From Macrolepiota albuminosa (Eukaryota > Basidiomycota > Agaricomycetes > Agaricales > Agaricaceae), in NCBI GenBank assembly GCA_027475525.1, contig JAMWFC010000077.1:1178001-1242000 (forward strand): DNA of 64,000 nt, written 5' to 3'. The position numbers were made by a program, and so were the translations under genes. Shown here piece by piece: positions 34,058-45,290 of the stretch. Numbering within the stretch: position 1 is the first letter of the stretch; every line of letters starts with the position of its first letter. The notes under the pieces are model-generated. The model was not told where the DNA came from. It was given only the letters and a program-made list of their open reading frames with translations, and did no database searches.

Positions 34058-37000
34058 ACGGACCGTGCAGACTTCATCTCGTACAGCCAACCGGACCCAG
34101 CAGACACGGCTGATGTGACAGCCAAGGGGCGGAAGTTCCACATCTTGGGAACAGGCCGAGTTCGTAAGTGGAGTGTGTGTGACGGTGAAATGATCGAGAT
34201 AACGTTCGATAATGCCCTGCATGCGCCCGATCTGGCCCACAATTTGATCTCCCTTGGCTCCCTCGTCAAAAAGGGAGTCAAAGTCGGCCTGGAAAACGGG
34301 GGAGCAGTACTGACAGCCCCCGACGGGAAACCCTTCATGAGATGCAAAATGGAGGGAACTATGTTTGTGGTGAACTTTGCACAACCGCATGCAGCGCTGT
34401 CAGCACGCTCACTGACACGACCCACCAACTTTGAGACGTGGCACCGACGACTCGCCCATGTAGGGGAGAGCACATTACGGGACATGATGCGGAAAGACAT
34501 GGTTATGGGGCTCACAGTTACGAACTCGACCATCAACGGCCGCTGTGAAGACTGCATTCTGGGCAAGCAGGTGCGTCGCCCCTTTGACCAGCACGTGGAA
34601 CCAGAAGCCGCACCTTACGAGAGGGTCGCACTCGATATATGGGGACCCTCCCGCGTCCAGACGACAGGAGGTAAGTCACTGATGCTCGTGGCGACCGATC
34701 AGGGCGGCGTGGAATGCGCCGTCTGGTTCCTGGTGAACAAAGCAGCTGAAACGACCATGATGTGCTTCGAGGCCTTTGATGTCCGTGCTGAGAACCAGTG
34801 GGGGTGGCGAGTAAAGTCGATTAGAACTGACGGCGGGACGGAATTTAATAACGAGATGTGGGATCGATATTGTGCTAAGCGAGGGATAGTCCACACCACC
34901 ACCGCACCGCACTCGTCAGCCGCAAATGGCGTCGCAGAGCGGTGAAATCGCACCATCCTCGATTTGGCCCGTAGCATGTTGAGTGACTCCCGCTTGCCAG
35001 CCCATTATTGGGGCGAAGCAGCCGCAACAGCAGCGTACGTCCTGGACTTAGTCCCGAGCTCACGACACCCTGGTAAAACTCCGCATGAGATCCGAACTGG
35101 TTCACGACCTGACGTATCATACTTACGCCCGTTTGGTTGCACGGCGTATGCCAAGGTCTTGAGGGAAGACGGCATCAGCAAACTTGACATGCGATCCGTC
35201 AAGGCGGTCCTCGTGGGCTATTTTGGGCGAGGCGATTACAAGCTCCTTGACCGAGGAACTGGTAGGATGTTCCGATCACGCGACGTGATCTTCGAGGAAG
35301 GACTAGCACATCGTACACTGCCAGATGCCCGAGTCGGAGAACCAGTCGACCTATACGACATCATTGAGACCACTGCCATCCCCCTACCTGAGCTTGCCCA
35401 ACTGAGTAACCAGCAGACCCCGAGCAACCATGACCAGGCACGCGAGGGCCAAGCCGCCGCCCCTGTACCGACCGAGCCTCGACGATCAGCACGCATAGTG
35501 AGCAAGAGGAATGACGTCCCTGACCCACGCGATCGGAACCCGCCCGACTTCTCTGACGACCCTGAGAGCGAGGAGGAAACCATTGCGAGTATGCCTGGCG
35601 CGCTGTTGACGACACTCCCGGAGAACGACGACCTGTGTATCCCTAAGTCGTATTCTGAGGCCATGAGACACCCCAACCTCTGGCGTGGCCCCATGGACCA
35701 GGAGATGGAACGCATGCACGAGAGGAAGGTGTGGCGTCTGGTGGAGCGGCCACCAGGGGCTCGCACGATGAAGAACCGGTGGGTTTTCGCATTGAAATAC
35801 GACGCTGATGGCAAGGTCGTCGGACGGAAGGCACGTCTCGTTGCCAAGGGATTCTCTCAGATCCCAGGTGTCGACTACTTCGCCACATACGCGTCCGTAG
35901 TCAAGTACGAGTCGCTACGGATGAACTTAGCCGTGGGTACTGTCAAAGATTTCGAGATGTGGCAAGTGGATTACACTAGCGCGTACCTGAATGCACCCAC
36001 GCAGGTCCCTATCTTAATGGAGCAGCCCGAGGGCTACGAAGTTTGCCCCAGCGATGTGTACAAGGTCGATGTCAACGAAGGCGTGCGGGTTTGGGGGAGC
36101 ACGACGCACGATAGCAGAGACGACGAGAAAGCACTAGTCTCACTCCTCGATAAAGCGATCTACGGAACGATGGACGGCGCCAACAATTGGTGGAGAACAC
36201 TGGACGAGGAGATGAAGAGGCTCGGGTACAGGAGGTCAGAGGCTGACCAGTCAGTTAGAGCTAGGGAGAGGAATGGAGAGAGAACGATAACAAGCACATA
36301 CACAGACGACACATCAGGGATGTCGTCGTCGAAGGAAGAAGCAGAGAGAGCTCGGAAGGAACTGGGAGAAAGGTACGAGGTGAAGGATCTGGGCGACATT
36401 AAGTTTGTTCTCGGCATACGAATTACACGCGATAGAGAGAAGAAACTCACCATGCTTGACCAGGAGGAATACCTTAAGCGAACTCTGGGCAAGTATGGGA
36501 TGGCGGACTGTACACCCAAATACACTCCTCTCCCACCAGGAATTATTCTTAGCCGAGCCCAGGCACCGACAACCGAAGAGGAACGCAGATTCATGAAGGA
36601 CAAGCCGTACTGCGAAGTCCTCGGCTCTCTGATGTACGCCCAGATAGGAACTCGACCCGATATCGCATTCGCGATTACGTCTCTTAGTCGATTCATGTCA
36701 AGTCCTGGTAAACCGCATTGGCTTGCGTTAATGCACGTCATGAGGTACATAAAAGGCACGCTGAACTACAAGTTACGCTACGGAGGTCCCGGCCACAACG
36801 ATTACACCCCACACGGCTACTACGACTCCGATTTTGCCGCTGACGTAGACACGAGGAAATCGATATCGGGGGGGGTGTATATCCAAGCTGGGGGCCCCAC
36901 CAGCTGGAGCGCGAAGTTCCAAGCCACCGTATCAACGTCTACGACAGAAGCTGAGTACATAGCGCTGGCACGAGCTGGAGAACAAATACAATAGATGTTC

Positions 37001-37273
37001 TCAGCCCTGTCCGAAATCGGGATGCAGGTGCCCCTCCCAGCTTCACTCCAGGGAGACAATGATGGGTCGATCGCGATTGCCAAAAATAAAAGGAATCACA
37101 ATCGAGTCAAGCATATCGACGTCAGGTATCACTCCATCCGTCACGCTGTCAAGGAAGGGAAGATCAAAATCAGTTACGTCCCAAGCGCTGACAACATCGC
37201 GGACTTATTCACCAAACCGCTACCTCGCCCGCAACACCTTAAGTTTTGCCAGGCCCTCCGATTGTGCGAATGA
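34058..37273 (+). pseudogene. Element E integrase, reverse transcriptase and RNase H
   Basis: The GAG-pre-integrase zinc region HRRLAHVGE...CEDCILGK (about 34,440-34,570) leads to an integrase core with all three acidic residues (LDIWGPSR, RTDGGTEF, NGVAER). A TGA follows at 34,943. The 676-residue frame from 34,964 carries RT with KNRWVFALK, the YTDDTSG catalytic box (about 36,300) and LGDIKFVLGI, then RNase H (DFAADVDTRKSISG, TEAEYIAL). A TAG at 36,992 replaces an expected Trp. The end ADNIADLFTKPLP is intact. Apart from three stops and the nested LTR the enzyme looks preserved. Confidence 0.9.
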
Positions 37274-37289
37274 CGCGCACCACGAGTCC

Positions 37290-37296
37290 GGGGGAG
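37290..37296 (+). other. Element E polypurine tract
   Basis: GGGGGAG lies directly before the 3' LTR; it would prime plus-strand synthesis. Confidence 0.8.
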
Positions 37297-37568
37297 TATT
37301 GGAGGGAATCGCGGTACGCGTCAAGATCATGTGACTCACGTGGTGAGTGTGCCGCAAGAGGGAGAGAAAAAAGGGGGAAAAACTATACAGTTGGTTACCT
37401 ACGGATCGGAACTGGACGGACTAATACCTCAGTCGTTTATTCACCGACTGAGGTATGTCGCAAAATATCCCTTACGATACCTTAGCTAACGTACTACTAG
37501 TCTGATCTAAAACAGGTATATAGATTCAATACAGTCGTTTATTCACCGACTGAGTCTGATCTAAAACA
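37297..37568 (+). repeat. Element E 3' LTR (272 bp)
   Basis: Identical by eye to the 31,617-31,888 copy and followed by the ATGCC duplication. Confidence 0.95.
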
Positions 37569-37727
37569 ATGCCTCTTCAATTTTTTCCGATAGACGTACT
37601 TATGTACCTGCTTTAACGCGCTATTGTAGTTGTAAATAAATAATTCTGGCTTGGTCACACTATAGGAAAATTGTGACAGATCGTGAACGTGACATAATAC
37701 ATTCCTTCGCCACGACGGTTCAACGCG
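37569..37727 (+). promoter_or_regulatory. Remaining native TOF1 upstream region
   Basis: Only 159 bp separate the element E LTR from the TOF1 start codon. The native TOF1 promoter is thus split, with its distal part displaced about 6 kb to the left. Confidence 0.6.
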
Positions 37728-40700
37728 ATGGATGACCCAGAAGTCATTGATATTTCCTCAGGAGAATCGGATGCTGAGCCCAGCGTCGATAGGCGCGCTA
37801 TTCTGCGACCAGTCATTGGCAGAGTCGTGGATGCGTTGGGCGGTTATGAAGGGAGCACATACCGAATGGGAGACGAGGTTAGCGGGTGTCTGAAGGATTT
37901 GAAGAAGCTATGGAGGAAGGACGATACAGACGACGAACGCACTGTGGCTCGTATCTTCTGGGAAACCCGTGTCTTACCCAACGATCTCATCCCCATTCTC
38001 CTCGAAACGGCAGGCAAGGGTTTGGTGGAAGACAAGCGCGCAATCGCTTGTGCAGACTTGATGACCGCGATGACATGGCCAATTGATATGGCCGAGGAGC
38101 TGAAAGAGCTTGACGATGAACTAGACAAGGGTACGGATTACACGCAGCTGCTGGAGAGCCACTTGCACTATAAGGTTGCCCTTCTGAAGCCCAAAGTCAT
38201 GCAAGCACTGTTTGGGATAGTCCTTCCTCCCCTCGCCAAAACCGCAAAGGAACGTAAGGAGAGGGATGGGCAAATTGTCAACGTCGTCTTGCATCTGGTC
38301 CGAAACCTTGCATTTATCAAGGACTTGCCCTACAATACCCATCTCAGTGCAGACCAGGCAGAATTTTCTTCTCTTCAATCCAAGCTCATACGAACGCTGT
38401 CAGAAACCCACATGCTACAGCTTCTGCTTACTATTGCTGCGAATACCAACAACGATTCTCTCTTTAATAGCTGGAATACGCTCGTTCTCGAAATATTCTA
38501 TCTACTCTTCCGTGGCGTTAACCCCACAAACTTGTCGAGAGACCAAGCCAAGGTCGGTTTAGGCTACGATCCATTATCTTCTTAATCAGTCTGACAAGCA
38601 CGACAGCAACCCACAGAAACCTTACAACGACTTCTTGCAACCGAGGAACGCACACGTAGAGAGTTTTCAAGGAAGGCGAATTCGCGCCATTCGCGTTTTG
38701 GTACCACAATTGAGGTCAAACTTAACCCGAACAAGAAAGCCAAGCCTGCTGAGGAAAACGACAACGGGAACGAGGCTGACTCTGAAGTGGATCCTAGTTC
38801 CTCACGATCATTTATTCTCCATCGCCAGCAAGCTATATCTAGCGAGTCTGGAAGTATCATGGACATAACGAAGCGACAAATGACGAAAAAAGGTAATAAA
38901 GTGGACGAGATGGGGCGTGAGGATCGTCTCTCCGTGGAGGCCAGGGTTGTACTACAGAACTTGGCTGTCGAGTTTACCGAGGCCTGCTTTAATCGTAAGT
39001 TTACTTCTCTTCAGGTCTTCCATCCTACTCATTTGTACCCCATTTCACTAGCTTTCCTGTCGGCCCTCCTCAGGGACATTCGGTCCGAACGGGCGAAGAT
39101 AACAGAGAAAGACAATCTCCGTCTCCTGTTCGTCACCAAATGGATTTTGGAGTTCTTCTTGTCAATGCGCGCTAAAGACAAAGCTCAAGGTGGCGAAGGT
39201 CGTTGGAAATTTGATTTGATTGCGGAAGTTACAGAAAGGGCGTGGATCATCTGGGTTCTGAAGCGTATGAGGGAGGCAGTCGAGGAAAAAGTAAGTACTC
39301 GATCGCAGTCTTTGCCACTATCTCATGCACGCTGGCCGTGCTTCTCAGCCCAAACCTTGGACCGAACTGCAAGCAGGAATAGAGTGTCTCACTCAGCTAT
39401 TGCTTCTCATCGACACGATGTTGTCCGCAGACATTACTGATCCTAACTTGAAAGAGGCCGCGGACGTTCTTCAGCAGCAGCTCATCTACAATGGGGAAGT
39501 ATTGGATATTGCCTTTGAAAGTCTGCGATCATATAAGCCGGGAACACAATCACTCGTGTACTTGGATTCAAGCATTTATCTTTCTTATGCGTTATTGAAG
39601 ATGCTAGAGAAATGGAGTAAATCGAAGGGCGGTGATGTGTACGTACGCAAGAGAAAGGCGAAGAAGCGCAAGAGTACCAAAAGTCAGTTTCTTCATCACC
39701 GGTTTTGATCTGCGTTCATGTATTAGGCATGGGAGAGGACGATGGCATTCCCGATGTCGAAGATGAACCTGCAGAAGAAGAGGAAGTCGTTCATGAGACT
39801 GTGTTTACTTTCGAAGTTTTTGAAACGGTCGGTGCTTGACCCCACTTTCTATTTGATTACTCACAACACAAATCATGTCCAGAAATTTGCACACGCTGAT
39901 ATTACGCATACCCTGCTGACATATCTGGCACGTTACAAGGACTTTTCGTCTCCGGAAAACATGCGCCGTGTGGTAAGCTTGATGCACCGGCAGGCTGTCA
40001 GGGCCAAAGCAGAGGGCCTCTTTTTCAAGGTTTTTCGAACCCTTTTGACGTGTGGCGTCAAATGTTGAGCTCAATTGATTGTTCTATCCCTTGATTACGT
40101 AGGTGTCCACTTTGAATTTGTTCAAAATGATCTTGGCCGATCAAAAATCGTTTCCACGAGACCAACCTTACAAGGACCTCGTTAACCTAATCACATTCAT
40201 CTTGCGCCAGTTTTTTAAGGCTCTTGCCGAAGAACCATTCTTGGCTGTCGAGGTCCGTCCATTGTTTTCATAGTATAATCCTTCGTTCGATTCTCTCATA
40301 AAATGCAAAACTTCCAGGCATTCTTTCCGAAAAACCGCGGACATTGGAAGCAGTTTTCCAGCTGGGAACCTGAAAAACCTGGGAAGGAGGGAAAGACTAC
40401 TGAAAATACGAAATTCCCACCTGATGTCGAAGTCAAGAAGGGCTATTCTTGGAGTGATCAATTAGGAATAACGATTGCCTCGCTAGTTGAGGCTGGTGAA
40501 ACTGAGCTCATACACTGGACAAAAGATGTATGTATTGGAATAGACTATTTCCGTGTCGGCCTTTGACAGTTGCACATCTCAGATCTTGGCTGTGGTTATC
40601 GCTCAACGTCAGCGAATTATTGACGAGACGGACCTGCAGGACGAAATTCTATCCGACGATGATGATGATCCAGATGCAGAAGCCGTAAAAGCACTGAGAT

Positions 40701-41693
40701 TGAAAGGACCTTCAACTGAGGCGATGGCCAAAATCACTGACTATCGTAAGCACTGAACGTTAGACCATGATTCTTTGTTAACAGATATTTCAGTTATTCC
40801 GTATCTCAGCGATGAACAAGCCAATGCAGCGACGAGACACCCTCATTTGAAACTTCTATTCCGTCTATGCAAATTTCAGACTTTAAAGAACGGTAAGCAT
40901 TCACGCTTTTCGGTTTGATGGTCGTCTCATTTTGTGCCCATGACTAGAAACTGACGAGCTAGAGTGGTATGTACCTGCGGGTGTCGTTCCAGCAGACCTT
41001 CGTAGCACTCTCATAGTCATCGACCAATTCTTGAAAACTCCTATCGATTTGGAGGGAAAGAAGGCTTCGGACCTCTTTGGGAAGAAGCGGCGACGACGAC
41101 GAAGGAGATCGCCTTCACCAGAATCAGGCAGTGATGGCGTCCTCGATGATGATGGACCGAGAAGAAAGAAGAAAGAGAAGAAGCAGAAAGAGAAACAACA
41201 ATACAAATCGGCGCAGTTCATCGAGGATAGTGACGAAGAATACGGCGATATCGAGGCTTTCCTTGAAAAGGAAAAGGTTATGAGGGAAAGGGCGCAACGA
41301 GCAGCGGAAGCTTCGGGAGTCCAAATAAGTAATATGAAGGCACAAGGAACAAGGAAAAGGCGCCGGAAAATAGCGAACGACTCACGAAATAAGAGACACA
41401 AACCTGATGATATCGCGAATGTCGCTGGATATGAGAGTCCCGACAGGGGTACGGGGGAAGAAGATGATGATAACGCAAGCGTCGCTGATGAACCTAGTGA
41501 CCCGTCTCCCTCACCCCTTCGACCTAAACCACGGCCACTGGGCAAAAGTTCACTCTCATCTCCTGCGGCAACCCTTACAGCCCAGTATTTCTCTGATACT
41601 TCTGAGACTAACGAACCTTCACCGGCTACTACGATCATTGGGACAGCACTCAAACGTAGTCGAGTTGTTATTTCAGATGAAGATGATGATTGA
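37728..41693 (+). CDS. TOF1: Timeless/TOF1/Swi1 fork-protection protein (1,133 aa, 11 exons)
   Basis: Exons: 37728-38552, 38607-38994, 39052-39290, 39349-39682, 39727-39827, 39883-40029, 40103-40252, 40318-40527, 40583-40745, 40794-40892, 40948-41693; total 3,402 nt, frame closed. The N-terminal Timeless domain (about residues 20-280) has VDALGGYE, LWRKDDTDDERTVAR and NLAFIKDLP. The middle part has HADITHTLLTYLARYKDF and FRTLL-type helices. The C-terminal third is acidic and basic disordered sequence with a KKRRRRRRRSPSPES cluster and ends RSRVVISDEDDD, as in fungal Tof1/Swi1. In yeasts the protein pairs with Csm3/Swi3 at replication forks, pausing and stabilising them and aiding the S-phase checkpoint. 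Copia element E inserted just upstream. Confidence 0.95.
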
Positions 41694-43659
41694 CCTATTG
41701 TATTCCCATTCTTCTTACCATCTACTCTGGCTGTATTAGTGCAATCTTCATTCTTATGTGTCTTACTTCTCCGATGGGTGTCCCGGATTCTTGCGATTTG
41801 TCAGAATGATTAAGTTTGCGTGCTGTTCATCAATAGGTGGTCTCTCTGACGGCCGCCTGCAAAGGTGTATATAGTAATTAGTTTTGTATAATCTCAATAG
41901 GTATTGTTTGTCACAAACAAGCACTCGTTTGAATCACGGATGCAGTATACACCTCGTGAACAACGCCGCTGTGCCTCCAGTATTTGATGCTAGATGTCTC
42001 TTGAATCAGGCGGTACTAAGAACAGAGTTTCGTTAAATTGACATGATCGCGCAGGTAAGGCGGTATAACATTTTTTGACAGCTTATTATAAACTAGAAAG
42101 CTAAAAGTGCTTGGAAGCAGAGACAAAGACTCATAGACCCTTTCGATTTAGAATGCTTGATTAATTGGTTGAAAGCTGAATATGGCTGCCCGCACGAGTT
42201 GATTCATTTTGAGAAGTATGTTCTATGTTGTCCCCTCAAATATACGAACCTCGGGCCCATGGGTAATGCGATTTAACATTATCCCGCTGGGACTTTGGTT
42301 ATAGCCAAACGCAAGATGATGTATGTATATATTGACAACGGACCTTAGCGCCACCACAGCATATCCCCAGGTTGACAAATCGGAGATCTTTCGACAAGTC
42401 ACATATACTCGCGGAGGTCAAGGCTCTTGTATCTTGGAAGCAAATCGGCGAGGGATCGATGTCTTAATCTACAAGACCATTTTATGTCGTCCTGTAACAC
42501 GCATATTCTGAGCCGTGATGCTCGGCAAAGTTTGAGAGCCAAGTATCTGTCCACTTGGAAACATGTGGGACTTGTCGATGAATTTAGGCAGTATATTATC
42601 AGAAAAGAACATTATGGAAAAACAAGTCACTGGATGCAGACACGTAGCCTTACTTTAGAATCAACAAAATTGGATAATCATGACCACATATGTGCCCCAC
42701 TTCCTGGCTATTGGATGTACACTAAGAAATGCAGGAATTCTGATGAGGGAGCATGGCCTTGAAATGGTGGGTCCTTAATTCCACACGGAGGTAGCACTGA
42801 AAGACGGATTAAAGTTCGACCAGCCGGCCAGTGATATGAGTCCAAATAGGCTCTGTGTGCTTCATTAGTACCTCTCTGGAAAAGGCATCGATGCATTGTG
42901 CATTGCAGGCTATTCCCTCTCACAGTGGTAGTGGGCATTTTTGTATTGCTTTGATGAACCTTAAAGTGTCCGGATTACGCGATACATGTTGATCCCTTGG
43001 TTCTTGGGAGTCTTAAGTGACATTTGCGTAGGATATGCTGATGAATGAATGAACAGAGTTTTACGACGCAGGGTTAAGACGCCACTAAGCCATTTGGATT
43101 AGACATGTCTCAAGTCCTTACAAAGTTCGTTCCAGTTTCGCGGAGTTCGGAGCTTGAATTCAGTTCTGTTCAGCGTCCATCAACCTTCCTGGCAATTTGC
43201 GAGTGGTTCGTTGATCCCCGATCAATGGAAGTAATTTGTCAACATAAAAATCTCAGCGACGCAACGGCCGTGCTGCCGATACGGCAAACTTGAAGAAGAC
43301 CCAAAACTAGGGGAATGGGAAGCACCGAATCATTCCAAAAAGAGCTGCACTCATAGTCTGCTATTCCGAGTCCAGAACACATCAACAAGGTAACATATCG
43401 ATCGAAGAGGGCCTCACCTTGATGTGGATATTGAAATCGGGCCAATAATCCAGGTCTTAGGGTCACCCGGTTTAAAGCTTTACACTTGATCGAGGACACA
43501 ATCGGGCACAACACAACAAACACAGATTTCGGGAAGTAAAGTTCAAACCTAAATGTTCGGGAGCCCCGCTAGTCAATGATATAAGTCAGGCGAGTCATTT
43601 CCATCTACATTACCCATAACCTGTCTTGGTCTTTCCTCCCCATCGTTACGTTATTCGGA
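41694..43659. other. Long intergenic region between TOF1 and the bZIP gene
   Basis: About 2 kb with only short, unsupported frames on both strands. I see no gene, LTR or RNA. The bZIP promoter should lie near its right end. Confidence 0.5.
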
Positions 43660-44802
43660 ATGTCGTCTATAACTGGCCATGCGGTGCAGATAGAACGCCC
43701 GGAACGTAGCCGTAATGCAAAAGCCCAGGCCAGGCATCGAGCGAAACGAAAGGCTTACATCGAACAAGTATAGTCCACTTGATCTTAGGAGTGGAATAGT
43801 GTTGAACCAACCATTGACTTCAGCTGGAACAAACCGTGACTAAGCTTCAAATGTCTCTGGGTCTTACCCACGAAGACGTTGCAGTCCTTCCACCACCTCT
43901 CATCCGGATCCGAGAGCTGGAGCAAGAAAACTCGAGATTATCCAAGGAGAATGAGGACTTTCGTCGAATGCTTACCGAGCTTGGTCGTTCCCCAGAAGCA
44001 CTACGTCGCAATTCCATTTCCACTTATTCGGACGCCTCTCGTATCCACGATCGTACCGGCGAATACAAGAAAAAAAAATACAGTGGTAATTCCGAAGCAG
44101 GAGGATATATGGTGAGGATCTATAATGGCCCTGGATTCTGATACATGAACGCTTGACTTCTGGACCCTGTAGAGCCCAAGCGACACACCACCAGAGATGC
44201 ACGAATCCATCCGTCCACCCCCTCTTACAATCCCTCAGTCAATGACCCACTCTTATCAGTATCCGTCCTCGAGTCAACATGTAATTTCAGGCCCGTCTTC
44301 GCTCTTCAATATCCATGCGACTTCAACATTTCAGATGCCTAACACGCCATCAGGCTCGAGCGCCACATCTAGCCCCCCGTTTTCGGCAAGTGTCATTTCA
44401 TATACGTGACGCTGCAGCACAGCAGCGCCTGCCTTTTGAAGAGTTTGAATCATAGTAACATTCCTTGCTTTCAGCCTGCTCAGATGCAAGAACCTCTCCA
44501 CTCGCCTGTGGAACATCGACCTTCTCCAATGACAGGAACACAACATCTATCAAGTTACTCGTCTCGCACAGGTCACTACGGTTCAGTGAAGGTCGAAGAT
44601 GACAACTACATAGTAAGTCCTTCCTGCGTCATAAATCGGGTCCAATCTCATGCCCTGGTTATAGACTCATCCAGGGCATTATTCGCTTCCCCCTCCGACA
44701 GAATCTTACTCGCATAGTAGCAGTACTAGTAACTCACATAGTAGTAGTATGGATGGACAGTGGCACAGCTATTCCTCAGAACGTGGCCATCTCCATAGAT
44801 AG
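43660..44802 (+). CDS. bZIP transcription factor (296 aa, 5 exons)
   Basis: Exons: 43660-43767, 43824-44111, 44173-44391, 44475-44612, 44665-44802; total 891 nt, frame closed. The basic region lies at residues about 14-33 with the signature RNAKAQARHRAKR (NxxAQxxxR). A leucine-zipper follows: IEQLEQTVTKLQMSL and, after a gap, IRELEQENSRLSKENEDFRRML. The C-terminal half is Ser/Pro/Thr-rich and disordered, a likely activation region, with an acidic VKVEDDNY segment. A nuclear DNA-binding dimer is expected. Targets cannot be inferred; no biosynthetic cluster surrounds it. The exon 3 donor (GTCATT) is unusual and the least certain junction. Confidence 0.87.
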
Positions 44803-45290
44803 TCCCTCAGTCACCTACTGCTAACCATTGCTTAGAGTATACCCTTCTCCACTGTTGACCTTTTTGCAATATGTCAAACTAAGTAGAACCTTTCGACTCC
44901 ATGCTATTGGTAAATTTACAATTGCTACCGCATTACATCCTTATCCCGGAAATACATGCAGGGGTGAGAGACAGGTACCAGTCGAAGACCGGAAGCGATC
45001 TATTATGCAGATCAGGTTCGTCATTCGGCATGTGAGCTATGTAAGAGCATATGCTCCAGATGATACCCGAAAAATAATGACCTGACAATAGGTGACCGGT
45101 TGCCAGTTTTAGGGAGGGCACCGACCATCCATGGTGGCCATGCCACGCGACATGCGATTGTTTCTGTTAGTGTTTGCATTGGCCATGGGCCATTGCATTG
45201 TTTCCCAAAAGATATAATAAATCGATCAAATGGCTGCAAAGCTCAAGTTCACAAAACATTAATCATATACCAGATATACCACACAAGGAA
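44803..45290. other. Spacer between bZIP and transaldolase-like genes
   Basis: Nothing supported beyond presumed 3' and 5' flanks. Confidence 0.5.

Larger units (their letters stand above)
31612..37573 (+). mobile_element. Ty1/copia element E, identical LTRs, interrupted by a solo LTR
   Basis: Bounded by ATGCC duplications (31,612-31,616; 37,569-37,573). The two 272-bp LTRs are identical by eye, indicating recent insertion. Internal order is PBS, Gag, protease start, integrase, RT, RNase H, polypurine tract. A 1,070-bp solo LTR splits the protease region. Three nonsense codons (about 32,681, 34,943, 36,992) break Gag-Pol. It lies between the SANT gene and TOF1, ending 159 bp before the TOF1 ATG. 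Confidence 0.95.
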
